Shown here: positions 24,445 to 32,447 of the stretch, one piece after another
Layout of the letters: the number at the start of each line of letters is the position of its first letter
Numbering within the stretch: position 1 is the stretch's first letter
Notes under the pieces: generated by a model
What the model was told of the DNA's origin: nothing
Seen by the model: only the letters and a program-made list of their open reading frames with translations
Database searches by the model: none
Assembly (NCBI GenBank): GCA_022822085.1
Contig: JAJECK010000038.1
Span: 1-36,395, forward strand
Length of the DNA stretch: 36,395 nt
Reading direction: 5' to 3'
From: Candidatus Poribacteria bacterium
GTDB lineage: Bacteria > Poribacteria > WGA-4E > WGA-3G
Made by a program: the position numbers and the translations under genes

Positions 24445-24957
24445 CTATTGCACCCCTATCAAGTGTTTTGGTATATGTCTTAGCTCAGCGTGTGGGTCTG
24501 GTCGTAGTGATCGTGGTATCTCTAATTCTGGGAGTTTTAGTTTAGCAAAAGTAACACGTTGCTCATCAGAAAGTTCATCATGAACTTCTTGCAGGAGTTT
24601 TTCAATTTCTTTTAGTAATATATACCTTTGTGTAATGAATTTCCGGACTTTTGACCTTATTTCTGTGAGTCCGCGCCGTCTTTGTTGCGTACTCAGTCCA
24701 CCATCATATCTATACAAATCTCTATCGTTTGCCAGCGTCCGGTATTCTCGTAAATCCCCCTCCAACTGTTTTTTCTCAAAATCGTAATCTTCAACAATGT
24801 CACGAATAAGTTTTAATTTAGGTTCAATTGTCTGTTTCTGTTTGTTGGTAAGTTGAAGTTCAGAACTGCTCTTCTGAATATCAATTAATTTTATGACACC
24901 ACATCCACTTAAGAAAAAGCAAAGGGAGACGATTACCGACAACATTATAGTTTTCAT
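24445..24957 (-). CDS. Lipoprotein with coiled coil, LTxxQ-like
   Basis: 170 residues. MKTIMLSVIVSLCFFLSGC is a lipoprotein signal (lipobox LSGC). The rest is charged and helical: LTNKQKQTIEPKLKLIRDIVEDYDF, RQ-rich middle, and LSDEQRVTFAKLKLPEL. Two LTxxQ-like turns 90 residues apart recall the CpxP/Spy type of periplasmic helical proteins, but similarity is weak. It begins 14 bases after the carboxypeptidase stop, so it is likely cotranscribed with it. Confidence 0.65.
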   Translation of the reverse strand: MKTIMLSVIVSLCFFLSGCGVIKLIDIQKSSSELQLTNKQKQTIEPKLKLIRDIVEDYDFEKKQLEGDLREYRTLANDRDLYRYDGGLSTQQRRRGLTEIRSKVRKFITQRYILLKEIEKLLQEVHDELSDEQRVTFAKLKLPELEIPRSLRPDPHAELRHIPKHLIGVQ

Positions 24958-24971
24958 ACTGACACACAGGT

Positions 24972-26480
24972 TTAGTTAAGAGAATACAATTCTCCATACT
25001 TTGTTCGTAAATAATTGATATACGGTTCAATAGTCAAAGATTGTCCTGTTGCGCGTTCTATAATTTCAGGTGCAGTGAATTTCGAACCGTGTTGATATAT
25101 GTTGTTTTTCAACCAGTTATGCAATGTGTTGAATTCACCTTTTTCGATCTCTTCAGTGATTTCAGGATGAGCCTTCAAAGCGGTAGCATAGAATTGTGCT
25201 CCTAATATATTTCCTAAAGTATATCCTTGAAATGAACCACCAATAAGTCCAGAATACCAGTGGACATCCTGCAAAACACCATCTTTGTGATCTGGAGGGA
25301 CTATACCAAAGTCTTCCTGGAATCTCTCTCTCCAAGCATCTGGTAAGTCTTTTATTTCCATTTCACCTTCAAGCAGTGCTAACTCAAAATCAAAACGTAG
25401 CATGACATGTAGGTTATATGTAACTTCATCAGCTTCTGTGCGAATGAGTGATCGTTCCACTTTATTAATAGCGCGATGGAATGTATCAAGTTCAACGGAG
25501 TTGAGTTGTTCTGGAAATATGTTTTGGAGTTGTGGATAAAAGCATTTCCAAAATCCTTTACTACGTCCGACGATATTCTCCCATAAACGCGATTGACTTT
25601 CATGAACTCCAGCGGATGTTCCACGGGCAAGAGGTGTACCTTCATAACCCATACAGATACCTTGTTCATAGAGTGCATGACCGGTTTCGTGCATTGTACA
25701 GAACAACGCTTCACCAAGGCTATCTTCTTTTGACCGTGTTGTGATACGAACATCTCCAAGTGAAAATTTTGTCATAAATGGATGATGTGTTTTGTCTTGT
25801 CGCCCGCGACTTAGGTCATAACCAAACTTTTTTGCAACATCCATACCAAATTTCAACTGTTTCTCTTCAGGGAAATGTTTATGTAGACAGGAATCATCTA
25901 CAGGAGGTTGTGATGTAATTACAGAAGCAATAGGCACAAGTTCTTTTCGTAGTTCACCAAAGACATGACTGACATCTGCTGCCTTCATACCGTAATCTCT
26001 CGGTTCTATCAGCGGATCTGCGATATGGTCATATCCTGGAAAGAAATTAGCAGATTTACGGCTATACTCAAGTGTTTTTTCAAGGTATGGACGGACTCTC
26101 TCAAAATCATTTGCTGGACGTGCTTCTGTCCATACTTGGTATAATTCTGATATGTGTGTAGATACTTCAGCCATAAATTCTGAAGGTATTTTTATTGCAC
26201 GTTCATATTTCCTGCGTGTGACACGGATTAGACTTGCTTCGTCAGAATCGTAATCAAGACTTTGTTCATAAGGTGTTAACGCATCAAGTAGTTTTCCTAT
26301 TGCGGGATCAGTGAACTTTTCGTGTGCTATTCTACTTAATGTAGCAGATTGGCGTGCTCGTGCAGCTGCCCCGCCCGGTGGCATATATGTTGATTGATCC
26401 CAATGTAATAGGCCTAATGCAGAATTAATGTCATTTACCTCTATTAATCGGGTTTTGAGTTCTTGGTATTTGGCTTGCAA
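24972..26480 (-). CDS. M32-family metallocarboxypeptidase (carboxypeptidase Taq)
   Basis: 502 residues, usual for the family. The zinc-binding motif HETGH lies in FCTMHETGHALYEQG; HESQSRLWENIVGRS is the second family motif, and RTEADEVTYNLHVMLRFDFE and WYSGLIGGSFQGYTLG follow in the standard order. The enzyme trims C-terminal residues from peptides in the cytoplasm; no signal is present. It has a candidate promoter just upstream and a lipoprotein gene downstream. Confidence 0.95.
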   Translation of the reverse strand: MQAKYQELKTRLIEVNDINSALGLLHWDQSTYMPPGGAAARARQSATLSRIAHEKFTDPAIGKLLDALTPYEQSLDYDSDEASLIRVTRRKYERAIKIPSEFMAEVSTHISELYQVWTEARPANDFERVRPYLEKTLEYSRKSANFFPGYDHIADPLIEPRDYGMKAADVSHVFGELRKELVPIASVITSQPPVDDSCLHKHFPEEKQLKFGMDVAKKFGYDLSRGRQDKTHHPFMTKFSLGDVRITTRSKEDSLGEALFCTMHETGHALYEQGICMGYEGTPLARGTSAGVHESQSRLWENIVGRSKGFWKCFYPQLQNIFPEQLNSVELDTFHRAINKVERSLIRTEADEVTYNLHVMLRFDFELALLEGEMEIKDLPDAWRERFQEDFGIVPPDHKDGVLQDVHWYSGLIGGSFQGYTLGNILGAQFYATALKAHPEITEEIEKGEFNTLHNWLKNNIYQHGSKFTAPEIIERATGQSLTIEPYINYLRTKYGELYSLN

Positions 26481-26535
26481 TGTTGCTCTCCTAAATTGAA
26501 TGTATGTGAATGAACTATTTTGTTTCCATACTTAT

Positions 26536-26564
26536 ATGCTACCACATTCGTGTCTTGTGTTCAA
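26536..26564 (-). promoter_or_regulatory. Candidate promoter for the carboxypeptidase
   Basis: Minus strand: TTGAAC (26564-26559), 17-base spacer, TAGCAT (26541-26536). About 50 bases before the ATG. Confidence 0.4.
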
Positions 26565-26633
26565 TTACAATCAACATTTTGATGCCTAAATGCCTAACGG
26601 GTATGTAAAGTTTTTGGCATTAACCGTTTTTTC

Positions 26634-26695
26634 TGTAGGAGCGAGCTTTGCTCGCGACCGTTCGCCCAATGTCGCGAGCAAAGCTCGCTCGGACA
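26634..26695. repeat. Inverted pair of the GTAGGAGCGAGC element
   Basis: GCGAGCTTTGCTCGCGAC (26641-26658) and its perfect reverse complement (26671-26688), 12 bases apart. Same family as 15380-15485. The short overlapping frames on both strands here are repeat artefacts. Confidence 0.85.
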
Positions 26696-26780
26696 GAAGC
26701 CGCGCAACGCTTCCACAAACGATTGACAAAATATGGACGCACTCTTATACCAATTCTAATTATTTTTGGACCATTCTGCC

Positions 26781-26860
26781 GTAGGTCGGGTAGAGGCACG
26801 AAACCCGACATGATAACCACAATCAATACTTGTCGGGTTTCGTGCCTCTACCCGACCTAC
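26781..26860. repeat. Perfect 30-bp inverted repeat, GTAGGTCGGGTAGAGG family
   Basis: Arms 26781-26810 and 26831-26860 are exact reverse complements with a 20-base AT-rich loop. A single arm recurs at 31124-31153 with one mismatch. Confidence 0.9.
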
Positions 26861-26895
26861 GAAAAAGGGTTCATTATTAAGTAGAAATGGTATTA

Positions 26896-26941
26896 GAAAC
26901 CCTCCAACAACTCAAGTCCGGGTTGGAAACCCTCCAACAAC
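26896..26941 (+). repeat. Direct repeat GAAACCCTCCAACAAC
   Basis: Two identical 16-base copies (26896-26911, 26926-26941) 30 bases apart. Two copies are not enough to call a CRISPR. The remainder of the spacer to 27252 holds a small GCCTTTTCGGC hairpin near 26971, a TATCGTCC repeat near 27051 and the element at 27115-27177; no gene is seen. Confidence 0.6.
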
Positions 26942-27114
26942 ATAAAGAACAGCATGCCAAATCAAAGGGACCAATGCCTTTTCGGCATTCCCCGGGCCCG
27001 CCTCTACAATAAGAAATAATCATTTTTGTACAGTCAGTGGACAAACGTTTTCTATAAACATATCGTCCGGATGGGACTAATGCTTTGTCAAGCGTTAATT
27101 GATGGGTTTGAAAG

Positions 27115-27177
27115 TAGTCGGGAATCGGAGTTCCCTCCTACCCTAAGCAGTCCATCGGTAGGAGCGATTTCCGAATC
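27115..27177. repeat. GTAGGAGGGAACTCCG family element
   Basis: 27115-27141 is an exact 27-base reverse complement of 34185-34211. It is followed by GGTAGGAGCGATTTCCGAAT (27158-27177), a divergent half. The pair forms a hairpin-like unit around a short spacer. Confidence 0.8.
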
Positions 27178-27252
27178 GAGATGGACAATAATATGTTGGC
27201 AAAGCACTAAAGAAAGAACCGAAATATTTTTTTATCTTCATTCAAGGGGGAT

Positions 27253-27864
27253 TTAAGAGGAGATGCGTCCGTCCTGCTTGATATACTTCCACCCATCAAT
27301 AAGCACTGGAAACCCTCGAATCAGACAGATTGCAACAGCAATAGTGGCAATTGTTGTGGATGTTGCTGAAAAAATATTGAGGGATGCCTCGTCAAGGGAA
27401 GCGTTTTGAAGTAATGACACAGTAGCAAGACAGAGGAATGCAAGTGCCTTAGAAAAACCGGAAAACAGGCGTGAAATGCGAGAGCTTGTCAACACGCGCG
27501 CCCAAGGTATAGACATCATTTCAAAGGGTGTTTTTCCATCTGTTAGTGCCATGCTGCGGACACCGTCGGTCAGAAACCCGCGCGTAACCACGGCAACCGG
27601 CATCCAGACATGGACAAGTCCTCTGGTTGCAAAGTAAATCCAGAATACGTTTTCTATAACTCTATCAGCAGCAATGTCGAAGACAGCACCGAATGTAGAG
27701 GTCTGATTCTGTTTTCGCGCTACAATACCGTCTATTGCGTCAAGTATAAAAATAACACCGATTATAATAACACACGCTATATTGATGTAATGATGCTGCC
27801 CAAAGATTATGATGACAATAAAGGTTAAAAAAAGACGGTATAGTGTAATTGCGTTAGCTGTCAT
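27253..27864 (-). CDS. CDP-alcohol phosphatidyltransferase family membrane protein
   Basis: 203 residues with five or six membrane helices. The catalytic CDP-alcohol motif D-x2-DG-x2-AR-x8-G-x3-D-x3-D is complete: DAIDGIVARKQNQTSTFGAV followed by FDIAADR (about residues 42-68). Such enzymes transfer a phosphatidyl group from CDP-diacylglycerol to an alcohol such as glycerol phosphate or inositol phosphate; the acceptor here is unclear. The C-terminal half differs from PgsA. Last gene of the STT3-GspC-like set, 30 bases downstream. Confidence 0.88.
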   Translation of the reverse strand: MTANAITLYRLFLTFIVIIIFGQHHYINIACVIIIGVIFILDAIDGIVARKQNQTSTFGAVFDIAADRVIENVFWIYFATRGLVHVWMPVAVVTRGFLTDGVRSMALTDGKTPFEMMSIPWARVLTSSRISRLFSGFSKALAFLCLATVSLLQNASLDEASLNIFSATSTTIATIAVAICLIRGFPVLIDGWKYIKQDGRISS

Positions 27865-27894
27865 GTCAATATACTGCAGAAAATTTGCTTTGTG

Positions 27895-28410
27895 CTATTT
27901 TCGCGTTTGAGATGAGCTCAGAAACTTGTTTGTAGAAAGACGTAGAGGTATCCGCAGCTTTCCTTTTTTAAGGACTATCTGTTTGGGTTGGATATCGGCG
28001 ACATAAGTGTCTTCGCCAAGTTTTGTGCCAATAGATACAATCCGTATAGTTGACTCCCCTGATGTCTCTTGCAAGATAGCAGTTGCCTTGATTTCCTGTC
28101 CTACCGGAATATGGGTGCCAATAAGGCGATAAATAGGTGTAGGTTTTTTCGGTTTCCATCCCAGTGGTGCAAAGATATTGTTCTCAATAATTGTGCGATA
28201 AAAAAGTTCTTTTTGGTCAACAGGTTTCGGTTTTAAGTGTGCATAAAGTTTTTCGTTTTTCTTAACGGATTTTTTGTGTTCAATTTCGGGTACTATATAA
28301 ACCTTTTTCGGGGTGTGTTTTTGAAAATGGTGTAAAGTCGCATGTGTCAATGCCAGGCAGCAAAGAAGGGTGATGCCGATAATAGATAGGCGTTTCAAAA
28401 TGTGCTTCAT
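27895..28410 (-). CDS. Membrane-anchored protein resembling GspC/PilP N-terminal domains
   Basis: 171 residues: a single N-terminal membrane helix (LSIIGITLLCCLALTHA), a basic linker (about 35-60), then a small beta domain with IIENNIFAPLGWKP, YRLIGTHIPVGQEIKATAIL and RIVSIGTKLGEDTYVADIQ. The order anchor, linker, 'NIFxPLG', beta domain recalls type II secretion GspC or type IV pilus PilP proteins, but no other secretion genes are nearby, so this is tentative. Its ATG overlaps the preceding stop by 4 bases (ATGA), showing coupling to the STT3 C-terminal segment. Confidence 0.6.
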   Translation of the reverse strand: MKHILKRLSIIGITLLCCLALTHATLHHFQKHTPKKVYIVPEIEHKKSVKKNEKLYAHLKPKPVDQKELFYRTIIENNIFAPLGWKPKKPTPIYRLIGTHIPVGQEIKATAILQETSGESTIRIVSIGTKLGEDTYVADIQPKQIVLKKGKLRIPLRLSTNKFLSSSQTRK

Positions 28411-28970
28411 TTTTCTTCATCTTTCTTTTCCGGCGATTTTGCAAGATATTTCAGATTTTCTTCTATGTCAGATGGGTAGTGAATTTCCCATATCTTGACT
28501 TTAGCGGATGCTATATCGTGCTTTGGATAGACAGGAACAAACGCCTCGCTGTGTTCATCCCGAAAAAATAATTTAATGGCGAGACTGTTCCAACTATGCG
28601 GAGAAAGGTAGTGAATGGCTTCCTGGTGCGTTTTTGGGTCGAATAGGTGGAGGATGCCGCCGTTTTTGTCATTGGATTCCTCTGCGTGAACATGGGCTGT
28701 CCGTGGGTCATGTGTATGGTCAGAACGGGATGAGTTTACCTCGTTGTCGGATTTAATGTACGGTAGTTTTACGGTTTTGCCGGTTTTTAGACGTGCGGTA
28801 ACAATAACTGGATTGTGATGGAAATCAATCTCCACAAATTTGATAAGTGTGTTTTTGTGTACAGGTACCATACGGTAGCGTGCACTGCCGTAAGATGAAC
28901 GCGGCATAAGCGGTACCATATAAAGCGGGTGCTCTGGCATTTCGTCAACGTGTGTTCGTTGCGATGCAAT
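28407..28970 (-). pseudogene. C-terminal part of the STT3-like protein after an in-frame stop
   Basis: The frame continues directly from the STT3 stop: ten codons IASQRTHVDE and then MPEHPLYMVPLMPRSSYG...EIHYPSDIEENLKYLAKSPEKKDEEK. STT3 proteins carry a soluble extracytoplasmic domain here, and the segment RYRMVPVHKNTLIKFVEIDF reads like such a domain. It has no plausible start of its own beyond an ATG at 28940 lacking a ribosome-binding site. Its stop overlaps the next gene's ATG, so translation reaching this point would be useful to the cell. The segment itself is undamaged, favouring a recent mutation, readthrough or a sequencing error. Confidence 0.65.
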
Positions 28971-30935
28971 TTAAAGGACATCCTCTTCGCTGAGGAGCAG
29001 GTGAGTTACGTGGTGCGTTTTTAGAAATTCAAGTGCTTCGTGTTCGGAAGTCGCAGCAGCAAAGTGTTGTTCATAAAGGTCTATCCAATGTAAAATGAAA
29101 TGGTCCGGACCGATGACAGTTTTGACACCACCGAGGGCGTTAAGCATGTGTCCGTAACTCCAAGGTGCCGCAACGACTTTATCTGTTGAAAGATGTTCAC
29201 TGATCCATTGACAGGCGTTCGCCAGAGATGAATTTTTTCCAGGGATGACATGTTCAGGTTCAATATGTGTATTGTAACCTCTTGTGGCGAGTGCTGGTAG
29301 TGGTTTGTTACCTGGAGGTTCCCAAAACAGTATAAGGAGGATGGCTGCGGTGGTTATAACAGTCTTCGTCAATATATGAATTGTTGTTTTGTGCTTCTTC
29401 CATTTGTCCCTTATTTTCTCTGTGATACGTTGTGTCGTGTCCGTTGTGACTGTCTGTATAGCGATGGCTGCGAAACATGCAAGCGGTACTCCGATAAAGA
29501 AATCGTAGCGGAGTGCATCCCGGGCAAGACCAAGCCAAAAGAGCAGCCAGAATGCAAAAGCGACGTAAGTATATTCATGCTTGATAGGTTGATTGCGAAT
29601 CGCAGCGATGCCCAACGCAGCAATCGGTGTGAATGCTACCGCACCATAGAAAAGGTACTCACAGATAACGGGTGACAATACATGGTATAGATACTGTCGC
29701 AGAAAGGTTGCAGCGGTAAACAGTGAAAGTGTGGAAGCGAGAATAAGTGCTTTCGTCCCCCAGATTTTAACACATCCTACAATGAGACTTATACAAGCAA
29801 TGAGCAGCACGTGTCCATAACGACCGTACCAGAAAATATCATGTGGTGTCTTAAGTTCCCTTACATCTTCCATCACATCAGTACCGCTGAAAGGCACGAT
29901 ACTTTGTGCAAACGTTTCACGTTGAAGTGCAAAATACGCAATGCCGATGAGAAGACACACTGCACAGAAAACAAGAGAGACAGCACGTGCAGACATCTGT
30001 TCAACGACAAACTTTGAAACGGCATGTTGCCCGCGTGTCAGAAAATATCGGAGACTGCGTAACAGCAGCATGATGAGAGATGGGAGCAGTAAAAATGCGG
30101 TGACGTGAGTTGTGAACCCGCTACCACTGTGATATGCGGGTGAAAGGACGTAAAGTGTTGGCACAAACATCAGCACCCACAGCACATATTCCAATAAACG
30201 TTCTTCAGCATCCGTGGTGAGAAAACGCCAGAGTTCTACGATAACGATCACAAGGACAAATCCGCCGAATCCCTCCCAACTTAAACCGCCGAGGAAGACA
30301 CAGAAACCGGACAAAACCGAGCAGAAATATCGTACACGTTTGCTTGTTGTACCTTCTTTCCACAGATAGGTCGTGATGGCAAGGGTGGCAAGCATCCAGC
30401 ACCAAGCATCTCTATCACTGAATCCTGCGGCACTCCGTTCAATGCTACCGGGCATGATGACCAGAAGCGTAACAACGATAGCAGCAGGACCGAAGCCGAA
30501 ACGGATATAGAGGAAAAGACACAACACCGCCAGACCGATAAGAAAGCAGATCGTAGGTGCGTAAAGCAGCACCTGATAGATCGTGACGTTTGGAAAGAAT
30601 ATCTTTGCTATCTGATACGCATAAGCAATTGCGTACGGGTAACCGTTCAGTGTTTCCCTTAAATCTCTACCGAGCGGTACCCAACGATGCATCTCAACTT
30701 CCGGTAACGTCCCATCCTTGACAATTGTTTGTGCTTGCGAAAGATAGAGAAATGCGTCGTTAGAAGCGAACTGTCCAGAAGGGATGTTTGGGATGCCTTG
30801 CAGGCGGACCTTGCTACCTACGATCAGAATTAGGATAAGCAGGACGAATGCCCCGAAATGTTTGGCAATGCGGTAAAAGTTGACAATTTTTTTGCTTCTG
30901 CTATGCGTGTTATTCTTTGCCATGCGTGTGTTCAC
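28971..30935 (-). CDS. STT3-like oligosaccharyltransferase, membrane part
   Basis: 654 residues with about 13 membrane helices. Family marks are an acidic loop after helix 1 (FASNDAFLYLSQAQTIV), the DxD motif SAAGFSDRDAWCW, and a WWDYG-like site reading APWSYGHMLNALGG followed by THLLLSEEDVL. In characterised STT3/PglB the Asp of WWDYG binds the acceptor Ser/Thr; here it is Ser, so acceptor recognition may differ. It would transfer lipid-linked glycans to asparagine outside the membrane. The frame ends at TAA (28973-28971) with its C-terminal domain in the same frame beyond. Start is GTG 30935 or ATG 30923; neither has a clear ribosome-binding site. Confidence 0.82.
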   Translation of the reverse strand: MNTRMAKNNTHSRSKKIVNFYRIAKHFGAFVLLILILIVGSKVRLQGIPNIPSGQFASNDAFLYLSQAQTIVKDGTLPEVEMHRWVPLGRDLRETLNGYPYAIAYAYQIAKIFFPNVTIYQVLLYAPTICFLIGLAVLCLFLYIRFGFGPAAIVVTLLVIMPGSIERSAAGFSDRDAWCWMLATLAITTYLWKEGTTSKRVRYFCSVLSGFCVFLGGLSWEGFGGFVLVIVIVELWRFLTTDAEERLLEYVLWVLMFVPTLYVLSPAYHSGSGFTTHVTAFLLLPSLIMLLLRSLRYFLTRGQHAVSKFVVEQMSARAVSLVFCAVCLLIGIAYFALQRETFAQSIVPFSGTDVMEDVRELKTPHDIFWYGRYGHVLLIACISLIVGCVKIWGTKALILASTLSLFTAATFLRQYLYHVLSPVICEYLFYGAVAFTPIAALGIAAIRNQPIKHEYTYVAFAFWLLFWLGLARDALRYDFFIGVPLACFAAIAIQTVTTDTTQRITEKIRDKWKKHKTTIHILTKTVITTAAILLILFWEPPGNKPLPALATRGYNTHIEPEHVIPGKNSSLANACQWISEHLSTDKVVAAPWSYGHMLNALGGVKTVIGPDHFILHWIDLYEQHFAAATSEHEALEFLKTHHVTHLLLSEEDVL

Positions 30936-31123
30936 TGCTCAGTGTATCAAAGTCCCTTGATAAAGGGTACTTACAGGGCTCAAACGCGGTCCCTTATGTG
31001 TCAACTTAAGAAAAAATGTCACTATTTATAGTAGAAACCATAAGGACCTGCAAACAATTATAGTGCAAATTTTTAGTTGGCGTACGGGACTGCACAAATT
31101 AGTGGATAGTCCAGACTAAATAA

Positions 31124-31242
31124 GTAGGTCGGGTAGAGGAACGAAACCCGACACGTGATGATTATGTCTATCATGTCCAAATCAACGCAGAATGCGCGTT
31201 TGGCATTCTGCGGGTTTCGCTTCGCTCTACCTATAGGCGTCA
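31124..31242. repeat. GTAGGTCGGG arm, GAATGC hairpin and GAAGCGAAACCC copy
   Basis: 31124-31153 matches the 26781 arm; CAGAATGC (31188-31195) / GCATTCTG (31203-31210) is an 8-bp hairpin; 31210-31242 is an inverted copy of the element at 15498. No gene is seen between 30936 and 31862; the whole spacer is repeats plus AT-rich DNA. Confidence 0.7.
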
Positions 31243-31302
31243 ATTTAAGAAAAAATTACTACAGTATATCTCATAAATCATTATAGGACACCTTCATCGT
31301 CC

Positions 31303-31365
31303 GGGCGAGGTTACCTCGTTCCTATATAGAAAGGATTCTTCTAAACGGGCGGGGAGACCCCGCCC
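31303..31365. repeat. GGGCGAGGTTACC and GGGCGGGG/CCCCGCCC hairpins
   Basis: GGGCGAGGTTACCTCG (31303-31318) is related to 16400-16424. GGGCGGGG (31347-31354) and CCCCGCCC (31358-31365) form an 8-bp GC hairpin with an AGA loop. Confidence 0.75.
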
Positions 31366-31434
31366 CTACAAGTGATTTATGAGATACGCTCTAAATCTTT
31401 TTGTCCGAGGGATTTGTAATCCCAATTTTATGCT

Positions 31435-31603
31435 GGACACCTTTCGCACCGCTGGTGCTTTGGGTTTTTGTTGTCCCAAACTCTATACACCTTTCGCACC
31501 GCTGGTGCTGATATGTGATTTACTAAAGCCTCGGAGAGGCGAAAGGTGTATAGAAAGCGTTGAATCCCATCAATAACAAGCCCCAGAGGGGCGAAAGGTG
31601 TCC
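31435..31603. repeat. Four nested copies of an ACACCTTTCGC mini-hairpin element
   Basis: Two forward copies (31437-31460, 31487-31510) and two inverted copies (31526-31550, 31578-31603) make nested inverted repeats: outer 13 bp (31435-31447/31591-31603) and inner 15 bp (31483-31497/31539-31553). Each unit carries its own 5-bp stem: GCACC/GGTGC, GCCTC/GAGGC, GCCCC/GGGGC, i.e. base changes are compensated. Confidence 0.85.
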
Positions 31604-31623
31604 CAGACGCATTAACGTTACTT

Positions 31624-31668
31624 GCTAAATTGAAGCCTATGGGTTTCGCTTCGCTCTACCCGACGGAC
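31624..31668. repeat. Core-inverted copy of the 15498 element
   Basis: GCTAAATTGAAGCCTATGGG then TTTCGCTTCGCTCTACCCGA and CGGAC. The flanks are in the same order as at 15498-15541, while the core between GGGT and ACCC is reverse-complemented. Confidence 0.7.
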
Positions 31669-31862
31669 AAGTTTAACTTGGACACTCCACTAGGAAGTTT
31701 ATGGGACAGCACAGTCCAATAAGGCAGTTTAAGTCCAAGGACCAAAAGTGTGCATATATTTTTGGATTTTACTATAAAATCCTTTAGGTACTGAAGAACT
31801 CATGCAAGAACGTTTTTCTATAAACATATCGTCCAGACAAGACTGAAGAAATATATTCAAAA

Positions 31863-32447
31863 TCAAAATTCCTTAAGTGGACACATAAGGGTTTTCCAAC
31901 TTGATATTGTACCATTCATGTAAGGGTCCTGTTCAATTGAAAGCCAGAAATTGATACTGTGAACAACTTCATCTTTGAGCAGGACTTCCTCATAGTGTTC
32001 CCAAGTTGCATCTGGTGGCAAACCGCGCTGTTCAAGATATGTTGCCCGTTCTGCTGCACTCATGCTTTCCCAGTAAACTCGCGCGGAATACAACGTTATC
32101 CGTTGATTTGTCAGGGCATCTTCATAGTCTGAAAAACCGATAAAAGGTCTCCCTAATTCAAGCATGTGTGCAAGAAATGTGTTTTGAGGGTAAACGTCAA
32201 CCGCCTTCCCGATTGACTGGACGAATCTTTCTGATCCACCGGACTTGATAATCAACTCATCATGCCACATTTCTTGCATTTCAGCTACGGTGAAAGGTTG
32301 ATAGTCTCTTTTGATAACATCAAGATCAATTTCATCCCAATGCCGGGACCACCGGAATTCTTCAACACCGGTTTTACGATGATAGAGGGATGCCACCACA
32401 GCAACCGTCAAAAGTGTTATCACACTCCAAAAGAGTCGTTTATTCAT
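31863..32447 (-). CDS. Membrane-anchored protein of unknown function
   Basis: 194 residues. MNKRLFWSVITLLTVAVVASLYH is a membrane anchor or uncleaved signal; the rest is soluble, Trp/Glu-rich and helical (FTVAEMQEMWHDELIIKSGG, YWESMSAAERATYLEQRGLPPD). I recognise no family. The ATG directly follows the TAG of the larger gene upstream (TAGATG), so translation is coupled and the two products probably work together. Confidence 0.7.
   Translation of the reverse strand: MNKRLFWSVITLLTVAVVASLYHRKTGVEEFRWSRHWDEIDLDVIKRDYQPFTVAEMQEMWHDELIIKSGGSERFVQSIGKAVDVYPQNTFLAHMLELGRPFIGFSDYEDALTNQRITLYSARVYWESMSAAERATYLEQRGLPPDATWEHYEEVLLKDEVVHSINFWLSIEQDPYMNGTISSWKTLMCPLKEF

Noticed and set aside
26590-26884. 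Overlapping 60-80-residue frames on both strands
   Set aside because: They translate inverted repeats (both strands give ASFARD/ASKAR peptides), so they are not genes.
26896-26941. Possible CRISPR
   Set aside because: Only two 16-base direct repeats 30 bases apart and no cas genes anywhere in the window.
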